Shown piece by piece: positions 36,962 to 45,534 of a DNA stretch of 64,000 nt. Below the pieces are notes generated by a model that was not told the origin of the DNA, ran no database searches, and was given only the letters and a program-made list of their open reading frames with translations. This stretch comes from Peristeroidobacter agariperforans (GTDB lineage: Bacteria > Pseudomonadota > Gammaproteobacteria > Steroidobacterales > Steroidobacteraceae): the NCBI RefSeq assembly GCF_004138335.1, contig NZ_RYFW01000001.1, forward strand, positions 434,001 through 498,000, read 5' to 3'. A program made the translations under genes and the position numbers. Position 1 is the first letter of the stretch. Each line of letters begins with the position of its first letter.

Positions 36962-37321
36962 ATGGCTTCGATAGGTTCGGGACGCGCGGCTGCCTATGGC
37001 AAGACGCGCGTCTGCCCGCACTGTAAGTCGACCATTCTCGAAAGCGCGAGCATCTGCCCGGCGTGCAAGCACCACTTGCGCTTCGATCCCAAGGCCGTCG
37101 CGGAACAACGAGCGAAAGCCACCTTCTCGGCCTTGCGGGTCGAGGGTGGATTCCGTCATCCGGCGGAAGGCGAGCCGTGGGAATATTCGATCGTCATCTC
37201 GGTCCGCAATGACCGTGGCGAGGAAGTCGAGCGCAAGGTCGTCGGGGTCGGCGCACTCAATGTGAACGAGGGCAGGACCGTGACCCTGTCTGTCGACGTG
37301 TACAAGCCGCCCGAAAAATAA
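36962..37321 (+). CDS. Zinc-ribbon protein co-transcribed with bactofilin
   Basis: 119 residues. The N-terminus has a rubredoxin-like zinc ribbon (VCPHCKSTILE, then ICPACKHHLRF; CxxC at Cys18/21 and Cys33/36). A beta-rich domain (FSALRVEGGFRHP, WEYSIVISVRNDRGEEVERKVVGVGAL) follows. No known family can be named with confidence. The 5-bp spacing after the bactofilin gene suggests a shared transcript and a related, perhaps assembly or regulatory, role. Confidence 0.8.
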   Translation: MASIGSGRAAAYGKTRVCPHCKSTILESASICPACKHHLRFDPKAVAEQRAKATFSALRVEGGFRHPAEGEPWEYSIVISVRNDRGEEVERKVVGVGALNVNEGRTVTLSVDVYKPPEK

Positions 37322-37335
37322 CGCAAACTGGCGGC

Positions 37336-37917
37336 ATGCCACGTTTGTACCTGGTTCGACACGCCAAACCCGCCGCCTCCTGGGGCGAGGACCCCGATCC
37401 GGGCCTCGACCCCACCGGCCTGACCCAAGCGCAAGCCACCGCTGAAGAGCTGGCCCGCTCGTTGTCCCGGCTGCAGCTCTACTGCAGCCCGATGCGCCGT
37501 TGCCGCGAGACCGCGCAGCCGCTCGAGCAAATCTGGTTCTGCAACGCCGAGCCGATGCCTTCGGTGGCTGAAATTCCCTCACCGCCGATCGCCGCCACCG
37601 AACGACGCGACTGGCTGATCGCATCGATGCGCGGCACCTGGCAACAGCTGCACGAGAAAGCTCCGGCAGGATCGATCGATTATCTGCAGTGGCGCCGTCA
37701 GCTGATCGAATCCTTGCTCGCCATCCAGCACGACTGCGTCATCTACACTCACTTCATCGCGATCAACGCCGCGGTCGGCTCCGCTCAGAAAAGCGACGCT
37801 GTCGTGTGTGTCCGTCCGGATCACGCATCGGTCACCGTCATCGGCAACGACCAGGGTCGACTGCGACTGATCGAGCTTGGCCGCGAAGCCGATACGTTGG
37901 TGCTGGCCAGACAGTAG
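37336..37917 (+). CDS. Histidine phosphatase-family protein (cytosolic)
   Basis: 193 residues. The signature begins LYLVRHAKPA (RHA in place of RHG, catalytic His9); LYCSPMRRCRETAQPL is the usual second region, and CVIYTHFIAINAA carries the second histidine. Substrates of this branch include phosphoglycerate, alpha-ribazole phosphate and sixA-type phosphohistidine; none can be chosen here. It begins 14 bp after the zinc-ribbon stop, so it may be the third gene of the bactofilin transcript. Confidence 0.88.
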   Translation: MPRLYLVRHAKPAASWGEDPDPGLDPTGLTQAQATAEELARSLSRLQLYCSPMRRCRETAQPLEQIWFCNAEPMPSVAEIPSPPIAATERRDWLIASMRGTWQQLHEKAPAGSIDYLQWRRQLIESLLAIQHDCVIYTHFIAINAAVGSAQKSDAVVCVRPDHASVTVIGNDQGRLRLIELGREADTLVLARQ

Positions 37918-37999
37918 GTGTCCGACACGCGCGGTATCAGGCAAAAGACTCGTGACCCAGACCGCTGAATATTCCGCTCGCCGACCGGAGACCGGAATG

Positions 38000-38027
38000 T
38001 TACCGCCCACCTATAATCCGCGGCGCT
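38000..38027 (+). promoter_or_regulatory. Probable sigma-70 promoter of the DUF1993 gene
   Basis: A perfect -10 TATAAT lies at 38022-38027 with a weak -35 (TTACCG, 38000-38005) at 16-base spacing. Initiation near 38034 would leave a leader of about 30 bases before the ATG at 38064. Confidence 0.45.
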
Positions 38028-38063
38028 AACCCAATAGAGCCCAGGGGGGCTGGAGACCACGCC

Positions 38064-38579
38064 ATGAGCCTGTCACTGTACGACGTGTCGATTCCCACAT
38101 TCCTGCACTCCTTGCGCAGCCTGAAAGCCATCCTGGAAAAAGCAGTGGCGCATGCCGAGGCGCGCAAGTTCGACGCCAACGTATTCGCTTCCATGCGGCT
38201 GTATCCGGACATGCTGCCGCTCGCCCGTCAAATTCAGATCGCGAGCGACGCCGCCAAGGGCGCAGCTGCGCGTCTGAGCGGCACCGAGCCGCCGAAGTTC
38301 GAAGACACAGAAACCACGATGGCCGAGTTGATCGCGCGCGTGAACAAGACCATCGACTATCTGGAAGGCTTCAAGCCCCAGCAATTCGATGGCGATGACA
38401 ATCGCATCATCACGGTCAAGACGCCGCGGACGTCGCTGAACTTCAAGGCGGTGGATTTCGTGCGCCACTGGGCGCTGCCGAACTTCTTCTTCCACGTCAC
38501 GACCACGTACGCGCTGCTGCGTCATGGCGGTGTGGAGATCGGCAAGCTGGATTACCTGGGCCCGATTCCCCAGACCTGA
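38064..38579 (+). CDS. DUF1993 family protein
   Basis: 171 residues starting MSLSLYDVSIPTFLHSLRSL, the conserved opening of DUF1993. It is a mainly helical protein of the DinB-like four-helix type; the second half (FVRHWALPNFFFHVTTTYALLRHGGVEIGKLDYLG) carries two histidines that could bind metal. Function unknown. A clear Rho-independent terminator follows, so this gene is probably a single transcription unit. Confidence 0.88.
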   Translation: MSLSLYDVSIPTFLHSLRSLKAILEKAVAHAEARKFDANVFASMRLYPDMLPLARQIQIASDAAKGAAARLSGTEPPKFEDTETTMAELIARVNKTIDYLEGFKPQQFDGDDNRIITVKTPRTSLNFKAVDFVRHWALPNFFFHVTTTYALLRHGGVEIGKLDYLGPIPQT

Positions 38580-38593
38580 TCCGCAATTCGAGT

Positions 38594-38623
38594 GGAGGAC
38601 CGACGGACGTCGGCCCTCCTTTT
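38594..38623 (+). terminator. Rho-independent terminator after DUF1993
   Basis: GGAGG-A-CCGAC pairs with GTCGG-C-CCTCC around loop GGAC (one A-C mismatch), followed by TTTTATTT. It begins 14 bp after the stop at 38579. Confidence 0.8.
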
Positions 38624-38659
38624 ATTTACTCGCACTCGATCTGACTTCGTTCGCAAGCG

Positions 38660-39649
38660 TCAGATATGCGTGCGCCCGCCGATCATCAGCGCCAGCGACG
38701 CCTGCACCCGCTGCAACTGCTGGCGCGTGACCATGCCGCTCAGCATCTTCATGAAGTGCGGATGCTGGGCGCCCGACACGATGTACTGCCAGCGATAGGC
38801 TCGCAGCATCGTGTTCCGAATCTGCTGCTGCTCGGCGGGCGAAAAGCTGCGCTCACACAGCCGCATGAAATATCCCGCGTCGGCCGAGGACTGCGCGCTC
38901 ACCACTTCATCCAGAGTGCGCAGCAGGGAAATGAAATCGTCGACGGCAATGTCGCGCTCCGCCGCGGTGAGACTGCGATCCTCACGGCTCCACTCGATCT
39001 CATCCATGACCGCGTGCTGGCACTCTTCCAGCCAATGAAACCGGAAGATGTCGCGATACAGATCCGACAGCTGGTCGTCGCGCTCCAGGCTTTCCCGATA
39101 GTGAGCCTGCGTGAACAGCTCGATGTGAAAGGTGAGCGCCAGCACCGCCCACGTGGATTTGTTCAGCACGCTGCGAGCCACTTCGTTGGCATCGGCGATC
39201 AAGGCGTAACCGCCAGGCATGCGCGCGGCGATTGCCGTTTCGATGCGACGGAACAGTTCCTGATGTTTCAGCTCCTCGTCGCTGAAGCGCACCAGCCCTT
39301 CGAGCGCCACCTGGTCGCCCAGCACCTGCTTGCTGGCGAGCTCGAGCGTCTTGGCGCCGATGAATCGTTCCACCAGCCCGAACAGACACGCATAGCTGCG
39401 CCCCTGCACGTGACTCATCGCCCGCTTCTCGTCCGCAGTGAGGAACTCGAGCTCGTCCACCTTGGTCAGGCCGTCGGGCAGGAACTTGCGGCGAAAGTCG
39501 AACGTCCGGCCGCGGAACACATCGGCGTCGATGTCCCAGCGCACCCGTTTGGACGCCTTGATGCAGCGGGCATAGCGCGCGCGATCGGAATTTTCCTGGA
39601 AAAGCTTTTCGGCGGCGGGCGACACCACCATGGCGGCTGCGGCACTCAT
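38660..39649 (-). CDS. AurF-like ferritin-fold diiron protein
   Basis: 329 residues from ATG 39649; the frame continues to 39742 without structured sequence. The metal-ligand pattern matches AurF-type diiron N-oxygenases: Glu94 (VERFIGAK), Glu126 and His129 (EELKH), a mid-protein Glu177 (HIELF) and His205-xxx-Glu209-xx-His212 (HWLEECQH), with spacings close to those of AurF. AurF oxidises an aromatic amine to a nitro group with O2; relatives act on other substrates or as metal-dependent hydrolases. The gene lies downstream of, and on the same strand as, a hydrolase-LuxR fusion, with a small palindrome between. Confidence 0.78.
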   Translation of the reverse strand: MSAAAAMVVSPAAEKLFQENSDRARYARCIKASKRVRWDIDADVFRGRTFDFRRKFLPDGLTKVDELEFLTADEKRAMSHVQGRSYACLFGLVERFIGAKTLELASKQVLGDQVALEGLVRFSDEELKHQELFRRIETAIAARMPGGYALIADANEVARSVLNKSTWAVLALTFHIELFTQAHYRESLERDDQLSDLYRDIFRFHWLEECQHAVMDEIEWSREDRSLTAAERDIAVDDFISLLRTLDEVVSAQSSADAGYFMRLCERSFSPAEQQQIRNTMLRAYRWQYIVSGAQHPHFMKMLSGMVTRQQLQRVQASLALMIGGRTHI

Positions 39650-39748
39650 ACGTTTGACTCGCGGGCGGTTTTTCAAAGTGCGCGCATGTTGCAGATTTAT
39701 GGCAAGCGGCGCATGAGGCAGAAGACTCATTCGCAGCGCCACACGGCC

Positions 39749-39762
39749 AGGACAAATGTCCT
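39749..39762. promoter_or_regulatory. Perfect palindrome upstream of the AurF-like gene
   Basis: AGGACA-AA-TGTCCT (6-bp arms, 2-base spacer) lies 100 bp upstream of the start at 39649 and 35 bp after the hydrolase-LuxR stop. LuxR-type HTH proteins usually bind short dyads, so this could be the operator of the neighbouring fusion protein. Confidence 0.4.
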
Positions 39763-39796
39763 ACTTGTACCCGGGCTGATTGGATGCCCATTAGGA

Positions 39797-40867
39797 CTAC
39801 GCGACGCCCCGGTCGCGGGCCACGACGATGGCCCGGGCGCGCGAGTCCACGCCCAACTTCTCGAAAATGTTCGTCAGGTGATTGCGCACCGTTTTCTCGC
39901 TGATGAACAAGCGCCGTGCGATTTCCCCGTTCGCAGCACCCTGCGCCACCAGACGCAGGATCGCGTTCTCACGCGCGGTCAATTCGACGAGGTCGACTGG
40001 CGCGATCGCCTGACCGCCGACATCCACCGGCTCCGTCACGCCCATCCAATCGTTGAATGTCTCGCAGAACCGCGCCCAGGCCGGTTCGTTCTCGATGAGT
40101 ATGTGGTTCCGGCTTTCCAACGTCACGAAACTGGCGTTGGGAATCTCAGCCGCCAGCAATCGGCCCTGATCGAAAGGAATGCGCGCGTCATTGCGGGCAT
40201 GCACCACGACGGTTGGCACTTTCACCAGCGGCAACAGCGACCGGACATTGATCTGCCCGAACGATTCGATGATGCGAGCGGCAATCTCCGGTTCGGTCGT
40301 GGTGCGCATCAGATCCGAGAACCAGCGGACCTGCTCGGTGGTCGCATCCGGGATGAATAACGAAGCAAACAACAGGCGGAACGCCGGATTCTCCTGACCC
40401 CAGCCTTGACGAATCAGCTCGACCAGCGCCTCGCCGTGCCGTCGCGAATCTTCGCCCCGTTGCGCCCAGCCCTCCGCATAGCAGCCATATAAGAGCAGCT
40501 TGCTGACTCGCTCGGGGTGGCGCACGGCGTACTCGATGCACGCAGCGCCGCCTTGTGACACGCCGAGCAACGGAAATGTTTCCAGGTCGGAAGCAGCAAC
40601 GATTGCTTCGAGGTCTGCGACCTGAGCGGCGTGCGAGAGATCGGCGACGTCCCAATCCGAGAGCCCGCAACCGCGTGGATCGAAACGAATCAGCTGTCGG
40701 CCCGCCGAGAGAAAGCGAAACCAGTGTCGCCACACCGGGCTTTGCCAGTCGAACTCCAGGTGCGACAGCCAGTTGGCCGCCTTCACCAGCGGCGCTCCCT
40801 GCCCCGATGTGCCGACCGCCAGGCGCGTGCCGTCCGCGGATTTTATGAATCGAATCGTTTGTTGCAT
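39797..40867 (-). CDS. Alpha/beta-hydrolase fused to a LuxR-type DNA-binding domain
   Basis: 356 residues. Residues 1-280 are an alpha/beta-hydrolase: DPRGCGLSDW near 63, nucleophile Ser104 in LGVSQGGAA, acid Asp227 (HARNDARIPF) and base His255 (SRNHILIENEP). Residues 292-356 are a LuxR HTH: LTARENAILRLVAQGAANGEIA, then FISEKTVRNHLTNIFEKLGV. The triad is intact, so the protein may hydrolyse its own signal or act as a ligand-sensing regulator. The start has no upstream alternative. It adjoins the AurF-like gene on the same strand and is followed upstream by an ABC-transporter cluster. Confidence 0.9.
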   Translation of the reverse strand: MQQTIRFIKSADGTRLAVGTSGQGAPLVKAANWLSHLEFDWQSPVWRHWFRFLSAGRQLIRFDPRGCGLSDWDVADLSHAAQVADLEAIVAASDLETFPLLGVSQGGAACIEYAVRHPERVSKLLLYGCYAEGWAQRGEDSRRHGEALVELIRQGWGQENPAFRLLFASLFIPDATTEQVRWFSDLMRTTTEPEIAARIIESFGQINVRSLLPLVKVPTVVVHARNDARIPFDQGRLLAAEIPNASFVTLESRNHILIENEPAWARFCETFNDWMGVTEPVDVGGQAIAPVDLVELTARENAILRLVAQGAANGEIARRLFISEKTVRNHLTNIFEKLGVDSRARAIVVARDRGVA

Positions 40868-40927
40868 GGGGCGCCCCGGTCCGCCCCCAGAATAACAAAA
40901 TGCGTCCCGAAGGGAGGAGGTCGCGAA

Positions 40928-42118
40928 CTAAACCGCCCTTAAGGCCATGGCCACTGGCAAGCGCGCGGCCCGTAACGCAGGGAATAAACCGCCGAGCACG
41001 CCGATGACGCAGGCCCACACGACCCCAAGAATCATCAGCTGTGGACTGACGCTCAGCTCGAACACCAGCTGGCCGAGACCGCCCGCACCGCCCAGCGTGC
41101 TCACGGTATTGCCATTGAAGAATGCCCACGCGAGCAGCGCGCCTATGACACCGCCGATCAACGCCAGAACCAGCGCTTCAGCCAGCACCGACATGACCAT
41201 CGCGGTGGAGCCGAACCCGAGCGCACGCAACGTTGCAATCTCCTGTAAACGAGCACTCACGGCCGAGTACATCGTGTTCAGAGCCGCGAACACCGCACCC
41301 ACCGCCATGATGCCGCCCACCACGTAGGCGATCACCGAGATGATGGTCGTCATGGTCTTCGATTGTTGGCGGTAGTACTCGCGCTCTCGCACCACGTCCA
41401 CCGCAAGCGCCGGGTTGGCGCTCAACGAATCCTTGAACGTTTGAAATGCCGACGGCGACTCGAGCAAGGCAGTGACACTTTGGAACGCGCCGCGCTGATC
41501 GATGGAGTTCAAGGTTTCCGCGTCCGTGATCAACGACGATTCGTGCGCGTCACCGGCGGTCTCGAACACGCCGACGACCGTCCAGTTGGCGCCTCGCGAC
41601 CTGACCACGTCACCGACGTTCAAACCCTTGAACTGCGCGTGCGCCGACTTCCCAACGATCACCTCGGCCACCGCCGGTTGAAACATTCGTCCTTCGACGA
41701 TCTTCAGCTCGGGACGCACTTCGAGCAACCTGGGGCCGACACCGCGCAGGATCACGCTGATTTCCGCGTCGTCCGCCTTCTTGTGCAGCATCAGGATGCG
41801 AAAGTTCTCCGCGCTCAGGATCGGCTCGCCCTTCTCGTCACGCTTGATGCCCGCGCCATCGACGATCAGCCGCACCGAATTGCGATCCAGCGCGCTCGAG
41901 GTCTCGGCGACCGAGCCATTGCGCATGACGATGGCGCGATCCTCGCGCCCCGTGGTTTCCATCGTCCGGATCAACCCTGTCGACATCGCCAACACCGATA
42001 CCAGCACGGCGACCACGCCAGCAATGCCGATGACGACCACCAGTGAAGTGCTCACCCGCTGCGGCAGGCTGCGGAAGTTCATTGCGGTGACCGCGCCGAT
42101 CTGACGGAACATTTTCAT
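40928..42118 (-). CDS. ABC transporter permease (FtsX/MacB-like)
   Basis: 396 residues from ATG 42118 (AGGA 7 bases upstream; the frame also starts at 42151, overlapping the upstream gene). Topology is the FtsX/MacB type: one N-terminal helix (TSLVVVIGIAGVVAVLVSVLAM), a large periplasmic MacB-PCD domain (about 50-260) and three C-terminal helices (about 270-385, including ATLRALGFGS). It is the last gene of a minus-strand cluster with a second permease and an ATPase, and serves export or outer-membrane lipoprotein/peptide transfer. Confidence 0.9.
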   Translation of the reverse strand: MKMFRQIGAVTAMNFRSLPQRVSTSLVVVIGIAGVVAVLVSVLAMSTGLIRTMETTGREDRAIVMRNGSVAETSSALDRNSVRLIVDGAGIKRDEKGEPILSAENFRILMLHKKADDAEISVILRGVGPRLLEVRPELKIVEGRMFQPAVAEVIVGKSAHAQFKGLNVGDVVRSRGANWTVVGVFETAGDAHESSLITDAETLNSIDQRGAFQSVTALLESPSAFQTFKDSLSANPALAVDVVREREYYRQQSKTMTTIISVIAYVVGGIMAVGAVFAALNTMYSAVSARLQEIATLRALGFGSTAMVMSVLAEALVLALIGGVIGALLAWAFFNGNTVSTLGGAGGLGQLVFELSVSPQLMILGVVWACVIGVLGGLFPALRAARLPVAMALRAV

Positions 42119-42131
42119 GAAGCGATCCTGC

Positions 42132-43283
42132 TCAACGCCCGGCAAGAGCATCGACGATGTTCAGCTGACGCGCACGCCAGGCTGGCGGAAAGCCGCTGAT
42201 GAACGCAACCAGCACCGCGATGCCCGCGCCCATGCTCGCAACAAACATCGGCATGGAGAAGTTTCCGAACAGTTTCTGTAGCGCGGGCGCTTCGAACACC
42301 AGCGCGGCCAGAGCAATGCCGAGCGCGGCAGCAAACAAACACAACAGCAGCGACTCGGTCAGCACCAGGAGCAACACCTTGGTGTCCGAATAGCCGAGTG
42401 TCTTCAGCACAGCCAGCTCGGAGGTACGCTCACGCACCGATTGCATCATCGTGTTCGCGGTCAGGAACAACAGCGTGAACAGCACGGCGCCGACGATCGC
42501 ATTGGCGATGAAGTTGATATCGGCAAACTGCTTGAGCTGAGACTGCGCCAGCGCGGACTCGGTCTGCGTGCGCGTTTCCACCGAGGAGTTGGCGAACATC
42601 TCGTCGATCTCACGCGAGATGCGTGTCGCCTGCTTGGGGTCCTCCAGGGAGACGATGTAGTAATGCAACTCGCCCGTGCCGAACTGGCGGGCCTCGTCGA
42701 AGTAGCTGTAGTTCAGATAGAACGACGGAAAGCCCGCGCCATACGCCTGGGCGTCGAACGTGCCGACGATATCGAACTCCCAGGTATTGCTGCCGGCCTT
42801 GTTGGTCCAGATGGACGTGCCGATCGGCACCCGGTCGCCGACCTTCCAGCCGTACTTCGCCGCGAGCGGCTCGCCGATCAGCGCACCGGTGCGAGTCTTG
42901 GCCATGGCCTCGATGTACTCGGGGCGAATCTTGATTTCCTTGTAGACCTTCATCAGCTCGACCGCGTCGGTGGCGAAGGCCGGAACGGGATTGCGCGCCT
43001 CCTGGTAATAGCCGCCGAAATACGCCCACATGGAAACCGCACGCACGCCCGGCACATTGCGAATGCGCGACAGATACGAGATCGGCATGCCGTCGGTCAT
43101 GCCGGTGCGCGCCGAAACATACAGGCGATCCACGTCCAGACGCGCCAGCGCAGTGTTGAACCCCTGGTTGATCCCCTGCAGCAGGCCGAACAGCAGGAAC
43201 GCGATCACGATGGAGATCATCGTGAACACGGTGCGCGTCTTCTTGCGCCACAGCCCGGCCCAGACGAGGCTGAAATATTTCAC
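42132..43283 (-). CDS. ABC transporter permease (FtsX/MacB-like)
   Basis: 383 residues from GTG 43283. The frame is open upstream to 43472, but that extension lies inside the ATPase gene and is Arg-rich shadow sequence; the real protein starts VKYFSLVWAGLWRKKTRTVFTMISIVIAFLLFG. The GTG overlaps the ATPase stop codon (GTGA, 43280-43283), a classic coupling. A MacB periplasmic domain and three C-terminal helices (TSELAVLKTLGYSD is the coupling region) follow. It partners the other permease as a heterodimer. Confidence 0.9.
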   Translation of the reverse strand: MKYFSLVWAGLWRKKTRTVFTMISIVIAFLLFGLLQGINQGFNTALARLDVDRLYVSARTGMTDGMPISYLSRIRNVPGVRAVSMWAYFGGYYQEARNPVPAFATDAVELMKVYKEIKIRPEYIEAMAKTRTGALIGEPLAAKYGWKVGDRVPIGTSIWTNKAGSNTWEFDIVGTFDAQAYGAGFPSFYLNYSYFDEARQFGTGELHYYIVSLEDPKQATRISREIDEMFANSSVETRTQTESALAQSQLKQFADINFIANAIVGAVLFTLLFLTANTMMQSVRERTSELAVLKTLGYSDTKVLLLVLTESLLLCLFAAALGIALAALVFEAPALQKLFGNFSMPMFVASMGAGIAVLVAFISGFPPAWRARQLNIVDALAGR

Positions 43284-43972
43284 GCCGCGCGCCTCGTATC
43301 GTTGGTGAGCAGCCCCTTGTCGAGGTGCAGCTCGCGCGACGCGTACTCGGCGGCTTTCGGGTCGTGCGTCACCATCACGATGGTTTTGTTCTGGCTGCGG
43401 TTCAACGCCTGCAGCAGGTTCATGATCTCTTCGGCGTTCTGCCGGTCGAGGTCGCCGGTGGGCTCGTCGCAAACCAGCAGCGTAGGATCGGACACGATGG
43501 CACGGGCAATGGCAACGCGCTGCTGCTGACCGCCCGACAGTTCGTTGGGTTTGTGCCGGGCGCGCTCGGCGAGGCCGACCAGTTCCAGCGCGACCTGCAC
43601 GCGCCGACGCCGCTCCGCCTTGGAAAGATTGGTCAGCAGCAACGGCACTTCGACGTTGGCCTCGGCGGTCAACACCGGCAGCAGGTTGTAGAACTGGAAG
43701 ATGAAGCCGATGTGCCGGGCGCGCCAGTCCGACAGGCTGCCGCGCGACAGTTGATCGATGCGATCGCCCGCGACCAGCACTTCGCCGCTAGTGGGCTGAT
43801 CCAGGCCGGCGACCAGATTCAGCAACGTGGTTTTGCCCGAGCCCGACGGCCCCATCAACGCCAGGAACTCGCCGGTCTCGATCGTCAGATCGACCCCATG
43901 AAGCACTTCAACCTTCTGCTTACCGCGAACATAGCTCTTGGTGACATTGCGCAGAGTCACGAGTGCAGTCAT
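43280..43972 (-). CDS. ABC transporter ATP-binding protein (LolD/MacB-like)
   Basis: 230 residues with Walker A GPSGSGKTT near 40, signature LSGGQQQRVAIARA near 142, Walker B LLVCDEPTGDLD near 163 and the switch His in VMVTHDPKAAEYA. The MacB/LolD/FtsE subclass is recognised by the FIFQFYNLLPVLTAEANVEVPLLL stretch. It powers the two FtsX-like permeases downstream. There is no adjacent membrane-fusion protein or outer-membrane factor, so the export path is undetermined. Confidence 0.95.
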   Translation of the reverse strand: MTALVTLRNVTKSYVRGKQKVEVLHGVDLTIETGEFLALMGPSGSGKTTLLNLVAGLDQPTSGEVLVAGDRIDQLSRGSLSDWRARHIGFIFQFYNLLPVLTAEANVEVPLLLTNLSKAERRRRVQVALELVGLAERARHKPNELSGGQQQRVAIARAIVSDPTLLVCDEPTGDLDRQNAEEIMNLLQALNRSQNKTIVMVTHDPKAAEYASRELHLDKGLLTNDTRRAA

Positions 43973-44133
43973 GGCACTTGATCCGTGTCGGCTATTGGAG
44001 GCGCGGCAGTGTACCCACTAGAGCAGCAGGGTGTCAGGGGGTGCCGGCAAAATGCGGCTAGCAACCGGACTTGGGCAGGGATGCCCTGATGCAGCGGGCA
44101 CATGGACGTGCAGGAGCTGCCGACGGCGTGGGC

Positions 44134-45378
44134 TCAAGCCGTTGCTGGCTGAGCTTGTAACCTCTGCTCGCGAATCGGCAGATTGATAATTGCCGCCAGC
44201 AGCGCCAGGGCGATGTCGGCGTACCACATCCATTGATATGAATCGGTCTGCGACAGCACCACGCCGCCGAGCCATGCGCCGAGGAAACCGCCGACCTGGT
44301 GCGAGAACAGCGTGAGACCAAACAGCGTGGCCAGATAACGCGTGCCGAACAACTTGCCGACCAGGCCTGCCGTCGGCGGCACGGTCGCGAGCCAGGTCAC
44401 GCCCAGCGCAGCTGCGAACACGTAGATGTTCAGCGCCGTCTTCGGCATCACGAGATAGACGGCAATCATCAGGGCGCGGCTCGCATAGATCCACGCCAGC
44501 AGATATTTCATCCGGTACCGCTGGCCGAGCCAGCCGATGCCGAGACTGCCGACAACATTGAACAATCCGATCAAGGCGAGCGAATTCGCCGCCACGTTCG
44601 GCGTCAATCCGCACAGCTGCAGGTCGCTCGGGAAATGCGTGACCAGGAACGCGATGTGAAATCCGCAAGTGAAGAAGCCGGCGTGCAGATATAAGTAGCT
44701 CGGATTGCGCAGCGCCTCGCGCAACTGATTGCTCAGGCTGATGTGACCAGCCGCGACGGTGCTGGCAGCGCTGCTTGCAGCGCTTGCAGTGGAGCGAATC
44801 AACGGCAGCACCAATGGAATCGTCAGCAACGCCGCGAACGCCGTAGCAAACATTGCGCTCGCCCAGCCCGCCACGCCGATGATGAATTGCACCAGCGGCG
44901 CGAACACGAACTGACCGATCGAGCCCCCGGCATTGATGATGCCCGAGGCCATCGAGCGCTTTTCCGCCGGCAAGCGCTGCGAGGCGATGCCGATCAGTAT
45001 CGAGAAGCTGCCTGCCGCCGCACCAGCCGCTGCGATCACCCCCATCGTCAGCAGCAGGCCGGCACTCGTCGTCATGAGCGGCGTGAGCGCGGCGCCGAGC
45101 GCCAACAACAAAGAGCCCGCGATGATGACTTTCGGCGCGCCATACTTGTCCGCGACGGCGCCGAAGACCGGCTGAGCCGCCCCAAATACAAATTGGCCGA
45201 CGGCGAGCGCGAAGCTCATGGCGACGATGGATACGCCTGTACTCTGAGTGATGGGCAACAGGAACAAACCTGTCGTTTGCCGCACACCCATCGTGATGAG
45301 CAGGATGGCCGCCGCTGCGAGAATGAGTCCAAACGTGCTGGCGGAGACGCTGGACGGAGCTGCGGTGGATGTGCTCAT
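44134..45378 (-). CDS. MFS transporter (monocarboxylate/oxalate-formate antiporter-like)
   Basis: 414 residues, 12 predicted helices. MFS motif FGAVADKYGAPKVI near 77 and GSFSILIGIASQRLPAEKRSMASGI near 126 with GGSIGQFVFAPL near 154 recall the MCT/OFA subfamily that carries small organic acids. The second half has LGIGWLGQRYRMK near 284. The substrate is unknown. A 161-bp spacer separates it from the ABC ATPase and I see nothing defined in it. DoxX is divergent, 156 bp away, with an inverted-repeat region between. Confidence 0.88.
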   Translation of the reverse strand: MSTSTAAPSSVSASTFGLILAAAAILLITMGVRQTTGLFLLPITQSTGVSIVAMSFALAVGQFVFGAAQPVFGAVADKYGAPKVIIAGSLLLALGAALTPLMTTSAGLLLTMGVIAAAGAAAGSFSILIGIASQRLPAEKRSMASGIINAGGSIGQFVFAPLVQFIIGVAGWASAMFATAFAALLTIPLVLPLIRSTASAASSAASTVAAGHISLSNQLREALRNPSYLYLHAGFFTCGFHIAFLVTHFPSDLQLCGLTPNVAANSLALIGLFNVVGSLGIGWLGQRYRMKYLLAWIYASRALMIAVYLVMPKTALNIYVFAAALGVTWLATVPPTAGLVGKLFGTRYLATLFGLTLFSHQVGGFLGAWLGGVVLSQTDSYQWMWYADIALALLAAIINLPIREQRLQAQPATA

Positions 45379-45431
45379 AAGGCGGTGAAGTATTGCGCGT
45401 TACCGCTGCGTCTCACCAGCCGCTTTTAGAC

Positions 45432-45456
45432 GTGATGGGTTCATCACTCTGGTGAT
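45432..45456. promoter_or_regulatory. Overlapping inverted repeats between the MFS and DoxX genes
   Basis: GTGATG-GGTT-CATCAC (45432-45447) overlaps ATCAC-TCTG-GTGAT (45443-45456), so three GTGAT half-sites alternate in orientation with 4-base spacers. It lies about 54 bp upstream of the MFS start and 79 bp upstream of the DoxX start. An operator is plausible; the binding protein is unknown. Confidence 0.4.
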
Positions 45457-45534
45457 CGAAACCCCGGTAATGCTGCAATCACCGACGCGCTCCCTTATGA
45501 TCGCGCGCTTTTATTTAAGGATGCAGCGTAGATC

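Noticed and set aside
43284-43472. N-terminal extension of the ABC permease to 43472
   Set aside because: It lies entirely within the ATPase gene, is Arg-rich, and GTG 43283 overlapping the ATPase stop gives a normal permease N-terminus.
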